Origin: Roseivivax isoporae LMG 25204
Lineage (GTDB): Bacteria; Pseudomonadota; Alphaproteobacteria; Rhodobacterales; Rhodobacteraceae
Reading direction: 5' to 3'
Length of the DNA: 64,000 nt
NCBI RefSeq assembly: GCF_000521865.1
Contig: NZ_JAME01000022.1
Location: forward strand, 27,527-91,526
Position numbers and translations under genes: made by a program. Under the pieces are notes generated by a model. It was not told the origin of the DNA, ran no database searches, and saw only the letters and a program-made list of their open reading frames with translations. Every line of letters starts with the position of its first letter. The first letter of the stretch is position 1. Shown here one piece after another: positions 17,692-25,317 of this stretch.

Positions 17692-18771
17692 TCACCGCTT
17701 GCCAAGGCGTCCCAACCTTGAAAGCTGCGCCAGCATTCGGGCTCCTGTGCCGGTCCCGTCGCTGGGAGGAGCAGCGGTTGGCCCTCCCGCAGTATTGGGT
17801 CGGGTAGGCAACGCTTGTACACCGAAGAATTGGCGCGCACGCAAGGCTGCATACTCCGCCCCCGTTGCACCTCCGATGGCGTATCGGTTGTAAACCTGTT
17901 GGCTACCTGCAAGCCCTCTGGCGAATGCATAGCTGCCGCCGAACCCGGCCGAGAGAGCTGGCATCATGATGTTGCCGGAGATCGCCCGAACCAGGAAGGG
18001 CGTGGCTATGATGAAGCCCTTTGCCATGAGCACCATCATGAAGAAGGGAATGAGCGCGCCGATGTTGGAAGCGCCTTCCGGGTCGCCCAACTCAGCAAGA
18101 AGTGCACGCGAGACACCAGTGATGGTCGCGAACACGCCGGCTACGACGATGGGGTATATCGCAAAAGAAATCAGCGCCGAAAGCCAGCGCGCGAAATAGT
18201 CCTTGGTCACTTCAAAAAGGGTCAGGAAGATCATGACCGGAGCAATCCCGATCAGAAGCGCGATCATGAGCCGTGACGCAACGACGATGAACGCCGCCAA
18301 GCCACCGAGGATCGAGAGCAGCAAAACCCCAAGGGTGTCCAACAGGGCACCGGCCATCCAGTTCAGTTCAGACCCCGCGGCATTCAAATAGTCCCCGAGC
18401 GCCGCGATCAGGTCGTCGAACTCCTCTGCGAAGGTGCCGGACGGGCCGGGTGATCCGCCGCCAACCGAGGCTACAAGCGATCCAGCAATACTGTCGATCC
18501 CATTCAAGATCGCCGCGGAAACGATGTTGAACTGAACCCAGTTGGTTGCAAAGACACCTATCAGCCCGACTTTCACGGCGAGCCAAAAGGCCGCGCGCCC
18601 GTCCATGGCGCGATACTGGTAGATCGTGTTAATGAAAACCAGAATGACAACGAGGGTGGTGCCGAGTACGAGCATCGTTCCGACTGTTGCTGCGACTGCG
18701 CCAAATTGCGTCTCGGCAGCGGTATTGAGATAGCCTTCAGCCGTTTCCACGAAGTAGGTGACGACGCTCAT
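17692..18771 (-). CDS. virB6: VirB6-family T4SS inner-membrane channel protein
   Basis: A 359-residue polytopic membrane protein with at least six hydrophobic segments, including a long central block (VLLLSILGGLAAFIVV, then LMIALLIGIAPVMIFLTLFE). The run IGIAPVMIFLTLFEVTKDYFARWLS contains the conserved tryptophan region of VirB6/TrbL proteins. The tail after ~290 is soluble, rich in Ala, Pro and Gly. VirB6 forms part of the inner-membrane DNA-transfer channel. It is the last gene of the virB operon, six bases after the small periplasmic protein gene. Confidence 0.88.
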   Translation of the reverse strand: MSVVTYFVETAEGYLNTAAETQFGAVAATVGTMLVLGTTLVVILVFINTIYQYRAMDGRAAFWLAVKVGLIGVFATNWVQFNIVSAAILNGIDSIAGSLVASVGGGSPGPSGTFAEEFDDLIAALGDYLNAAGSELNWMAGALLDTLGVLLLSILGGLAAFIVVASRLMIALLIGIAPVMIFLTLFEVTKDYFARWLSALISFAIYPIVVAGVFATITGVSRALLAELGDPEGASNIGALIPFFMMVLMAKGFIIATPFLVRAISGNIMMPALSAGFGGSYAFARGLAGSQQVYNRYAIGGATGAEYAALRARQFFGVQALPTRPNTAGGPTAAPPSDGTGTGARMLAQLSRLGRLGKR

Positions 18772-18777
18772 GAAACC

Positions 18778-19182
18778 CTACCAATTTCCAGCAGCTTCGC
18801 AGATTGGCATGGCTTCGCGCCGAAGATCATTTGCCTGCCGTCGGTATTCTGACGTCGCTTCCACGATGTCCCAGTATTCAGATGCGGCGAAATTCTCGAC
18901 GAAGACGCCTTCAGCTGCCTCCCAGGGCGGATACCGCGTGGGACATTCACAGCTTTGGGCTTCAACAATGCGTTGCATGCTCTGCGCACGATAAATTTGT
19001 TGAATCAGGAGCCGTTTGTGGGACTCGCGCACATCTATGCCTTGCATCCACTGTGGCTCTGGAGGCTGGTCAGGACAGACATCTGGCGGGTTGTCGAGCG
19101 TCGGGATCAGGTTCCGTTCAGCGACGCCAGCGGTCGCGCCGAAAACGACGAGAAAGCCTGCCGTCGCAACGACCCGCATCAT
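18778..19182 (-). CDS. Small periplasmic T4SS-associated protein
   Basis: A 134-residue protein with a signal peptide (MMRVVATAGFLVVFGATAGVA). The mature part has several cysteines (CPDQ, CECP, ICEAA), so disulphides are likely, and a helical middle. It sits between the DUF4177-like gene, which it overlaps by 4 bp, and virB6. Comparable small exported proteins occur at this place in virB operons and are annotated only as conjugal transfer proteins. No function can be read from the sequence. Confidence 0.7.
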   Translation of the reverse strand: MMRVVATAGFLVVFGATAGVAERNLIPTLDNPPDVCPDQPPEPQWMQGIDVRESHKRLLIQQIYRAQSMQRIVEAQSCECPTRYPPWEAAEGVFVENFAASEYWDIVEATSEYRRQANDLRREAMPICEAAGNW

Positions 19183-19367
19183 TCTGAAGCCACCTTCGTC
19201 GCCAAAGATTCACGCTTCCAGAACGTGGTATAGCCGTAGTCACCGGCTTCAGCTGTAATGAATTCCCATCCCTCTGTGCCGCGCTCATTCAAGGCGCTTC
19301 GCATCGCGTCGTAGTCCTTTTGTTTCTTCACCTGGAAGAACAGAATGTCGTACTCAAAGGTCTTCAT
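19179..19367 (-). CDS. Small DUF4177-like protein in the virB operon
   Basis: A 62-residue soluble protein. The pattern YDILFFQVKKQKDYDA, ALNERGTEGWEFIT, then YTTFWKRE is that of the DUF4177 family: a beta-strand opening, a helix, the LNxxGxxGWE turn and a last strand. It overlaps virB11 upstream and the periplasmic protein gene downstream by 4 bp each, so it is translated with the secretion genes. Its role in conjugation is not known. Confidence 0.7.
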   Translation of the reverse strand: MKTFEYDILFFQVKKQKDYDAMRSALNERGTEGWEFITAEAGDYGYTTFWKRESLATKVASE

Positions 19368-20350
19368 TGGGAAGCTCCGATCTGGGTTGCGCTTGGAAGA
19401 TAGAATTCAGTGATGCCGCGTCGGCCGTCATGGCGCCCGGCCTGGATGATCACGTCGATGGAGTTCTCGATGTACTGGATCATGTCGGCATAGGTCATCG
19501 GGATTTCGGTCTTGAGTGCTGCGATCGCGAGCCGCTGCACGGCCAATTGCGGGGTTTCGGCATGCAGCGTGGTCATGGACCCGCCATGGCCGGTGTTGAT
19601 GGCTTCCAGAAAGGTCATGGCCTCCTTGCCGCGCACCTCGCCCAGGATGATCCGGTCGGGGCGCATGCGCAGCGTGGCGGTGAGAAGCACATCGGCGGTC
19701 TGGAATTCCGCGTCACGATTGGCGATGAGGGTCACGGCATTTGGCTGGGTCGGTAAAAGCTCGGCCGCTTCTTCGATGGTCACGATGCGTTCCTCGGCCG
19801 GTACGTGAGAGAGGATCTTGCGCGCGGCGACGGTCTTGCCGGTGGAGGTGCCACCCGAGACGATCATGTTGAGTTTGTTCTCGACGCAGAAGGCCAGCGC
19901 ATCATCGATCAAACCCGCGGCCACCACTGCGCGCAAGGCGCGCTTTTTTTCGACGCGCAGGTCTTCGAGCTTGCGCTCTTTTCCGTAGAGGAAATCGAGC
20001 GCAATGCCCTCGAGTGGCAGGCTTGAGAAGAACCGCAGGCTGATCGACATGGCCGAGAGCACTGCGGGCGGGGTGATGACCTGTGCGCGGATTGGGCGCC
20101 CCTTGTAGGTGATCGAGACCGAGACGATGGGGCGGTCCTTGCTCATCGTGGTATTTGCCGATGAGGCGATCTGGTTGCCGAGGTCCCTGACCTGAACGCC
20201 CGTCAGCCTCTGGTCCAGCGCGCGCATGAAGTGATCGCCCTGGAATTCGCCCCAGCAGGTTCCGTCTGGGTTGATGCAAATCTCGATGACATCGTCGCGG
20301 GCGGCGGCGTCGATCCGGTCGAGCGAGGTTTCGAGATAGCTTAGTGACAT
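19364..20350 (-). CDS. virB11: VirB11-type T4SS hexameric ATPase
   Basis: A 328-residue cytoplasmic traffic ATPase that powers substrate transfer. Walker A is GGTSTGKT near 161-168. The Asp box region RIILGEVRGKEAMTFLEAIN and the His box GHGGSMTTLHA are both present. The reading frame extends upstream, but the ATG at 20350 begins the conserved protein and lies four bases after the virB10 stop. It is of normal length for VirB11. Confidence 0.93.
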   Translation of the reverse strand: MSLSYLETSLDRIDAAARDDVIEICINPDGTCWGEFQGDHFMRALDQRLTGVQVRDLGNQIASSANTTMSKDRPIVSVSITYKGRPIRAQVITPPAVLSAMSISLRFFSSLPLEGIALDFLYGKERKLEDLRVEKKRALRAVVAAGLIDDALAFCVENKLNMIVSGGTSTGKTVAARKILSHVPAEERIVTIEEAAELLPTQPNAVTLIANRDAEFQTADVLLTATLRMRPDRIILGEVRGKEAMTFLEAINTGHGGSMTTLHAETPQLAVQRLAIAALKTEIPMTYADMIQYIENSIDVIIQAGRHDGRRGITEFYLPSATQIGASQ

Positions 20351-20354
20351 AGGC

Positions 20355-21734
20355 TCAGAATATCTCCAGATCGCGGTCGACCATGACCGTGACGCGGGCG
20401 CCCTGGTCGACATAGATGACGGGGCCGATGGAGAGGTAATCGCCAATGACGCTGTCCGTCGCATCCGCCAGATCATCGCCCACGTCTTCGAGAGCGTCGG
20501 CGGCAGTCTCATCCTGGACTTCGGAGGCGGCGGCACTGGGTGCTGCGGAGATCAGTGAGATCAGGGCGGCCGACCCGAAACGCTCGGCGAAGCGTGTGTC
20601 CACGAAGCCGGTGACGCCAGAACGGCCCAGTTCATCACCTCCGAAGGAGCTGATCTGGACGGTTTGGCCCGCGGGCAGGATGATCCGGTCCCAGGCGATC
20701 GTGACGCGGCGCTGCGCGATATCGACGCTAGCGCGGTAGCGCCCGACGAGACGGGATCCGCGGGGGATCAAGAGGCGCACGCCATCGACGCTGTAGACAT
20801 CCTCGGACACCACGGCACGGGTCTGGCCGGGCAGGGAGCTGTCGAGGGCGGTTTCCATGACGGCCTGGATCATGGTGCCCTGTAGAATCGTGTTGGAGGG
20901 ATTGGCAATCACTTCGGCCTGCGTCACCGTCGAGGGCAGCGCCCCGTTCAGCACGAAATCCGTCACCTCGCCAAAAGTGCGTTCGGTCAGAGCCGTTTCA
21001 TTCGCTCCGGATGTGCCGCCAAAGGCGATGGTGGGCGAGGCGATGCGCCGCTCCTGGAAGGCGCGTTCCTCCGCGGCGCGGCGCTCCAGTTCGGCCATGC
21101 GCCGGGCTTCTTCCTCGCGGCGCAGTCGCTCTTGCTCGCGTGCGCGCAGCTCATCTTCCGTGGGGCCCACTGGCGCGGGTTGCGGTCGGCTGGCCTCGAG
21201 TTGGGCCAGTTCCAGATCCATGCGGAGTTGCTCAAGGCTGCGATCCCGCGCCGTCAGTTCATCCTGAAATCGTTGCTGTGCTGCTTCCGAGGCGGCTTGT
21301 AGCGCCGCGATCTGAGCGGTCAGCGCGTCGATCGCCTCTGCGGCGGCGGTGTCTTCCTCGACGACCGGTTCGGGGGCGTTGCGCAATTCCTCGATCTGAG
21401 CCTGCAGCGCGGTGATCTGCGCCAGAAGCTCCGCGTTGGGCTCGACTGGATCGGGTCCGACAAACACAACCTCGGGCTCCGGCGGGGGCAAGGTCTCGAT
21501 AGCGCCAAAGCCGTCGCCTTCGTTTTGGAAGACGTCCGGGGTGGCCGTCGGCAAGGCTTCCTCTTCGTCGGGCTGTGAGAGGAGATAAAGCAGGGCACCA
21601 CCTGCGCCGATGACGAGGACCACGATCAGCGCGAGAAGGGGCGACCGGCGCTGCGCCGCCGTGGGGGCGCGGGCACTGCCTTTCTCAAGGGCGGCGAGGC
21701 GCCTTTCCAGCTCGGTGTTCTCGGTATCGCTCAT
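20355..21734 (-). CDS. virB10: VirB10/TrbI-family T4SS protein
   Basis: A 459-residue protein that spans both membranes and links the ATPases to the outer-membrane core. An N-terminal cytoplasmic stretch is followed by one transmembrane helix (LLALIVVLVIGAGGALLYLL, about 31-50). Next come a Pro-rich part and a long coiled-coil rich in Glu, Arg and Gln (about 110-225). The C-terminal VirB10 beta-barrel domain includes GTMIQAVMETALDS, PRGSRLVGRY and RITIAWDRI-type strands. The ATG at 21734 overlaps the virB9 stop (ATGA); a longer in-frame extension upstream is not likely. Confidence 0.92.
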   Translation of the reverse strand: MSDTENTELERRLAALEKGSARAPTAAQRRSPLLALIVVLVIGAGGALLYLLSQPDEEEALPTATPDVFQNEGDGFGAIETLPPPEPEVVFVGPDPVEPNAELLAQITALQAQIEELRNAPEPVVEEDTAAAEAIDALTAQIAALQAASEAAQQRFQDELTARDRSLEQLRMDLELAQLEASRPQPAPVGPTEDELRAREQERLRREEEARRMAELERRAAEERAFQERRIASPTIAFGGTSGANETALTERTFGEVTDFVLNGALPSTVTQAEVIANPSNTILQGTMIQAVMETALDSSLPGQTRAVVSEDVYSVDGVRLLIPRGSRLVGRYRASVDIAQRRVTIAWDRIILPAGQTVQISSFGGDELGRSGVTGFVDTRFAERFGSAALISLISAAPSAAASEVQDETAADALEDVGDDLADATDSVIGDYLSIGPVIYVDQGARVTVMVDRDLEIF

Positions 21735-22426
21735 GAGGCGGCCTCCGCGGGCGGGATCGCCTCGATGCAGACCACCTCTTCGCCAAGTCGCAGGACCCAT
21801 TGGCGGTTTACGCCGCTGACGCGGATCACACCGTCCTCAGGGGTTTGCGTGTTGACCGTGCGTTCACGGCCGCCCGCGTAGCGGAAGATCGCGGGCACAG
21901 GTGCGTTTCTTGGAAACGCGAAATACGTGAACGTCCCGTCATCCCAGATGCGCGTTGGCGTGAACTCGGTCCGCGCGCTGGCGCCGTAGTTGTAGTTCGG
22001 CGCTTGGGCGGCGATGGCCCGGGTCGGGCGCGCATCGTCCTCCGGATAGCGGAACTGCACCACATAGAAGGTTGGGCTGCGGACCTCCTCGACGTTGAAA
22101 TAGTAGCTGCGCCTGTTCGTGTAGACGGTCACATTGGTATGGACGCCGCGCGCCACAGGCTTGATCGCGAAGGCCTGACCACCTGGCACACCATCGATCT
22201 CAAACCCTTCCGTGTCGCCCGCGATAATCGAGCGGATGCTTTCACCCTCACCAAACTCGATGGTGGTGACATGGGTGAGCGAGACGCTGAGGCGGTAGAC
22301 CTGACCCTCCTGGTAGGTGGCCAAGCGCACCCGGCTGTCGTTGGGACCGCCACGCGGGATGGCTTCGGCAGAGGCGAAGCCGGGCAACAGGGCAATGACA
22401 AAAATAAGCGATCTTATAAACAACAA
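21731..22426 (-). CDS. virB9: VirB9-family T4SS outer-membrane core protein
   Basis: A 231-residue periplasmic protein with a signal peptide cut after AEA. The N-terminal VirB9 domain carries RLATYQEGQVYRLSV and the IEFGEGESI motif. The C-terminal half has the YNYGAS and PTRIWDDGTFTYFAF block that marks VirB9/TrbG. It pairs with VirB7 and VirB10 in the core complex. The gene lies two bases after virB8 and overlaps virB10 by four. Confidence 0.93.
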   Translation of the reverse strand: MLFIRSLIFVIALLPGFASAEAIPRGGPNDSRVRLATYQEGQVYRLSVSLTHVTTIEFGEGESIRSIIAGDTEGFEIDGVPGGQAFAIKPVARGVHTNVTVYTNRRSYYFNVEEVRSPTFYVVQFRYPEDDARPTRAIAAQAPNYNYGASARTEFTPTRIWDDGTFTYFAFPRNAPVPAIFRYAGGRERTVNTQTPEDGVIRVSGVNRQWVLRLGEEVVCIEAIPPAEAAS

Positions 22427-22428
22427 CG

Positions 22429-23085
22429 TCAGTTCTCCAATCTGTCGGAGCGGATGGAATATTCGAGGACGGTGAAGCCGAATGGATTGGTCCAGACCTC
22501 ATCGATGGAGCGGCGGGTCTCCGGGCGGAACTCGAAGAGAAGCGTCGCAGTGAAGAGGCCGGTCTGGGTGCCGTTAATGGACGTCAGGCGCTTGCGCAGG
22601 CGGACCGTCGCGCGGTTGGTTCCGATCCGGTTGATGCTGAGGATTTCCACGTCGAGCCGAGCATTGGGGCCATAGACCGTCGGCGGATAATTCTCGTTGG
22701 CGCTGTTCCAAATCTGGCGCAGCCCGCTCTCGGCAGCTCCGTCCGAGCGGCGCAGGACGCCGCGGATGCGCAGATCGTTGTCGAGCTGGTTATAGACCTC
22801 CCGGTCGGCCACATAGCGGAACACCTCCGCCTCGATGATCGCCTGGTTGGCGGTCACCGAGGAGGCGCCCACCGAGGCTTCGGGGAGTGCAAAGCCGGTG
22901 GCGGGATCATAGGGGACAACGACGGGGGGCGGGTCGACATCGAGGATCGAGACAGCCGCGGCACTCAGGCAGCCGATGATACCGAAGACAAGGCCCATCA
23001 GGCCAAGGCGTTGCCAGAGCCGTTCGCGGCGCAGGGCACCGTAGACCAGTTCTTCCTCGATGATTTCTTGTTCAGTCGCCACCAT
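22429..23085 (-). CDS. virB8: VirB8-family T4SS inner-membrane assembly factor
   Basis: A 218-residue bitopic protein: a short cytoplasmic N-terminus, one helix (LMGLVFGIIGCLSAAAVSIL, about 29-48), then a periplasmic NTF2-like domain. Landmarks are ADREVYNQL and the FLFEFRP-type strand near the end. VirB8 nucleates the inner-membrane complex. A 111-bp gap separates it from virB5 upstream, and the virB9 start follows two bases after its stop. Confidence 0.9.
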   Translation of the reverse strand: MVATEQEIIEEELVYGALRRERLWQRLGLMGLVFGIIGCLSAAAVSILDVDPPPVVVPYDPATGFALPEASVGASSVTANQAIIEAEVFRYVADREVYNQLDNDLRIRGVLRRSDGAAESGLRQIWNSANENYPPTVYGPNARLDVEILSINRIGTNRATVRLRKRLTSINGTQTGLFTATLLFEFRPETRRSIDEVWTNPFGFTVLEYSIRSDRLEN

Positions 23086-23196
23086 TCATGCCCCCGCTCG
23101 GCGTTTCGAAATGAGTTGAAGCGGTTCTTCGCTGCCTCTCGCTGCGCTCGAACGCGAAAACCGATATTTGTTTTGGGGGATCAATTTCGAAACGCC

Positions 23197-24009
23197 TTAG
23201 TCTGCCCGGAGGTCCGGCAAGGTGAAATCCATGAAGCGCTGTTCTTCGGCGATGGTGGCGGCATCGATCACGCCGCCGGTGCCATCGCCCACGGTCTGGA
23301 TGGCTTCGAGTTGCCACATGGCGACCAGTGCAATGGCGAGCTCCGCAGTCACGCGCGTGTTGAGATCGATACTTTCCTTGAGTTCGTCCATGTCGTCGAT
23401 GAGCCCGACAAGGCGGTCTACCCGCTCGAGCGATTGGCCGGCGTCCTCATAGCTGTTCTGGGCCGCCGCCGAGACAAGGGCACCGGTTGTTGCCTGCGTC
23501 GCCACGCGGTTGGCCCCGGGATTGCCGCTCGTGGCCATGTCCGAGAGGGTGTCTTCATCGAAGCCGAGATCGGCCAGCACCCGGTCCATCTGGGTTTCGA
23601 TCTCGCCTGCGCCGGAGCCCGAGAGGCCCGAGAAATCCCCAGTCTTGATCGCCTCAATCGTGGCGAGGATGTCCCCGAACTCTTGGTCGAGCAGACCGTT
23701 CAACTCGTCTTCCATTTCCGTCCGGATGATTTCTGGAAGCTCGGCGAGGCGGGTGAGGGCCTCGTAGGTTCTTTGCAGCTCCGCGAGTTGGTCCGTGAGC
23801 GTGGCAAGCTGTTCGCGGAGCTGCGTCAGCTGCTCGTTTTGCAGAATCTCGTCCTCGATCATCTGCCGGAGCTGCTGGATGTTTTGCGCGATGTTCTGGG
23901 TATCGACGACGGGCACGCCTTGTGCTGCGACAGGGGGTAGGGCGCTGAACTGCAAGCCAATGCCAAGCGTTGTGACCAAAGCTGTTCTCAAGAGCAGATG
24001 TCCCATCAT
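23197..24009 (-). CDS. virB5: VirB5/TrbJ-like T4SS protein
   Basis: A 270-residue exported protein with a signal peptide ending in AQG. The mature part is mostly coiled-coil: heptads of Leu, Gln and Glu across about 40-105, then a long helical C-terminal half with ALVAMWQLEAIQ. This is the layout of VirB5/TrbJ minor pilus proteins, which sit at the pilus tip and help recipient contact. It overlaps the lytic transglycosylase gene by 4 bp (ATGA). Confidence 0.8.
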   Translation of the reverse strand: MMGHLLLRTALVTTLGIGLQFSALPPVAAQGVPVVDTQNIAQNIQQLRQMIEDEILQNEQLTQLREQLATLTDQLAELQRTYEALTRLAELPEIIRTEMEDELNGLLDQEFGDILATIEAIKTGDFSGLSGSGAGEIETQMDRVLADLGFDEDTLSDMATSGNPGANRVATQATTGALVSAAAQNSYEDAGQSLERVDRLVGLIDDMDELKESIDLNTRVTAELAIALVAMWQLEAIQTVGDGTGGVIDAATIAEEQRFMDFTLPDLRAD

Positions 24010-25160
24010 TCAATCTCCCTGATCGTAAAATCCATGAACGCGCCTTCGGCCATGCGGGCGCTGGCCTGGGCCAGCTCCTCGGCAGAGAGGACTCGGGTGC
24101 GTGCAGCCTGAAGCCGGATGCGTGCAGCGACGAGGCGCACGAGTTCGGCGCGGGCATAGGTGTTGAGCGCGACGCTCTCCTGCACGTCCTCGGTTTCGGA
24201 AATCCGTTCGACGATATCGCGGATGCGCAGGGCGGCTTGGTGGATCGCGGCTGGTGAGTTGTTGCCATAGAAGGCAGCGCCGTGTCCGGTGATTGAGAGG
24301 TTAGCATTGGCCAGAAGCGCGGGGTCGATCGTGCCAAGCGCTTCGATCCCGCCGATACGGGTCAAATAGAGGTTATAGCGTTCGGGGATCACCTGGACGT
24401 AGTGCTGGGTCTCGCGGAAGGGTGGGACCCCGCCATACTCGAAAACCCGGCCTGGTCCGGCGTTATAGGCCGCGAGCGCGTTGATGATATTGCCATCGAA
24501 TGTGTTGAGCTGGGTCGCGAGATAGCGCGCGCCGCCATGCACCTGCAGGTAAGGGCTGTTGTAATATTCCGGGTTAATGCCCAGATCGCTGGCGGTGCCC
24601 GGCATGATCTGGGTGAGACCATAGGCACCGACGGGAGACTGTGCCCCAATGGTGAAACGGCTTTCCTGCCAGATGAGCGCTTGCAGCAACGCACGCCACT
24701 GGACGGGTGAGAGCCCTGCGCGGCCAACTCCCGCAAAGCCGCTGGTTTCCTGGGCGACGCGGATGATGAGCTGCTCGATGTTCTCGGCGGCGTCGCCGAA
24801 CATCTGCGCACCGCCGGGATTGGGGTCGATGTCGGCATTGCCATAGACCGCCTCGACTGACCGGGCCGGATCCCCGCTGCCGCTTTCCAGCCCCGAGACC
24901 ATAGCCGGCAAGCCCTGACCGCCGAAGCTGGTCTGGGCATCGAGGATGCGTTGCAGGGTTTCCAGCTGCTCCCGTTCGATCTCGGCAATGAGTTCGCGCG
25001 CAGCAAGCTTGTCCGCCTGAACGGCCAAGTCGGCCTCGCGATCGCCTGTCTCGACGATGTCACGCGCGGTCAGCCCGCTGTCATCGGTCGGCACGCCTTG
25101 GGCGATGCCGAGACCGGGCAGCAGGCAAAACGCCAGGATATGAGGCAGGCTAGACTTCAA
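24006..25160 (-). CDS. Second T4SS lytic transglycosylase (SLT family)
   Basis: A 384-residue exported murein hydrolase. A signal peptide is followed by a ~150-residue helical segment. The SLT domain then has the catalytic glutamate in LIWQESRF and the GAYGLTQIMPGTA, GARYLATQL and ALAAYNAGPGRV motifs. The start is probably the TTG at 25160: it has GGAGGG six bases upstream, begins a good signal peptide and overlaps the 3' end of the lipoprotein gene. It sits between virB4 and virB5, not at the virB1 position, which is filled separately. Likely role: local opening of peptidoglycan for pilus or channel assembly. Confidence 0.85.
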   Translation of the reverse strand: MKSSLPHILAFCLLPGLGIAQGVPTDDSGLTARDIVETGDREADLAVQADKLAARELIAEIEREQLETLQRILDAQTSFGGQGLPAMVSGLESGSGDPARSVEAVYGNADIDPNPGGAQMFGDAAENIEQLIIRVAQETSGFAGVGRAGLSPVQWRALLQALIWQESRFTIGAQSPVGAYGLTQIMPGTASDLGINPEYYNSPYLQVHGGARYLATQLNTFDGNIINALAAYNAGPGRVFEYGGVPPFRETQHYVQVIPERYNLYLTRIGGIEALGTIDPALLANANLSITGHGAAFYGNNSPAAIHQAALRIRDIVERISETEDVQESVALNTYARAELVRLVAARIRLQAARTRVLSAEELAQASARMAEGAFMDFTIREIE

Positions 25161-25317
25161 TGTCGCCCTCCGGGGTACCCAGGGGCGTGAAGTGGCAATC
25201 AGGCGCGACGGGTGCAGTGGACGCAAGGAATGTGAAGCAGTTCGCCTGCGGCTCCCGGTACTGGGTGCAGGAGGCCAGCGCGCCGAGCGCAGCCAAAGCG
25301 ATAAGAATACGGATCAT
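25150..25317 (-). CDS. VirB7-like small lipoprotein
   Basis: A 55-residue protein. An N-terminal hydrophobic signal ends in the lipobox LASC with Cys17, so it should be lipidated. Two more cysteines follow (Cys27 and Cys41), which fits VirB7, whose cysteines pair with VirB9 or itself. The ATG at 25317 overlaps the virB4 stop (ATGA), and the transglycosylase start lies inside its 3' end. VirB7 proteins are too variable for sequence proof; size, lipobox and operon position are the evidence. Confidence 0.75.
   Translation of the reverse strand: MIRILIALAALGALASCTQYREPQANCFTFLASTAPVAPDCHFTPLGTPEGDIEV

Noticed and set aside
20351..20536. 62-residue N-terminal extension of virB11
   Set aside because: It lies in the 3' end of virB10 in another frame; the ATG at 20350 starts the conserved protein.
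23011..23940. 309-residue plus-strand frame
   Set aside because: Antisense of virB5 and part of virB8; no ribosome site.
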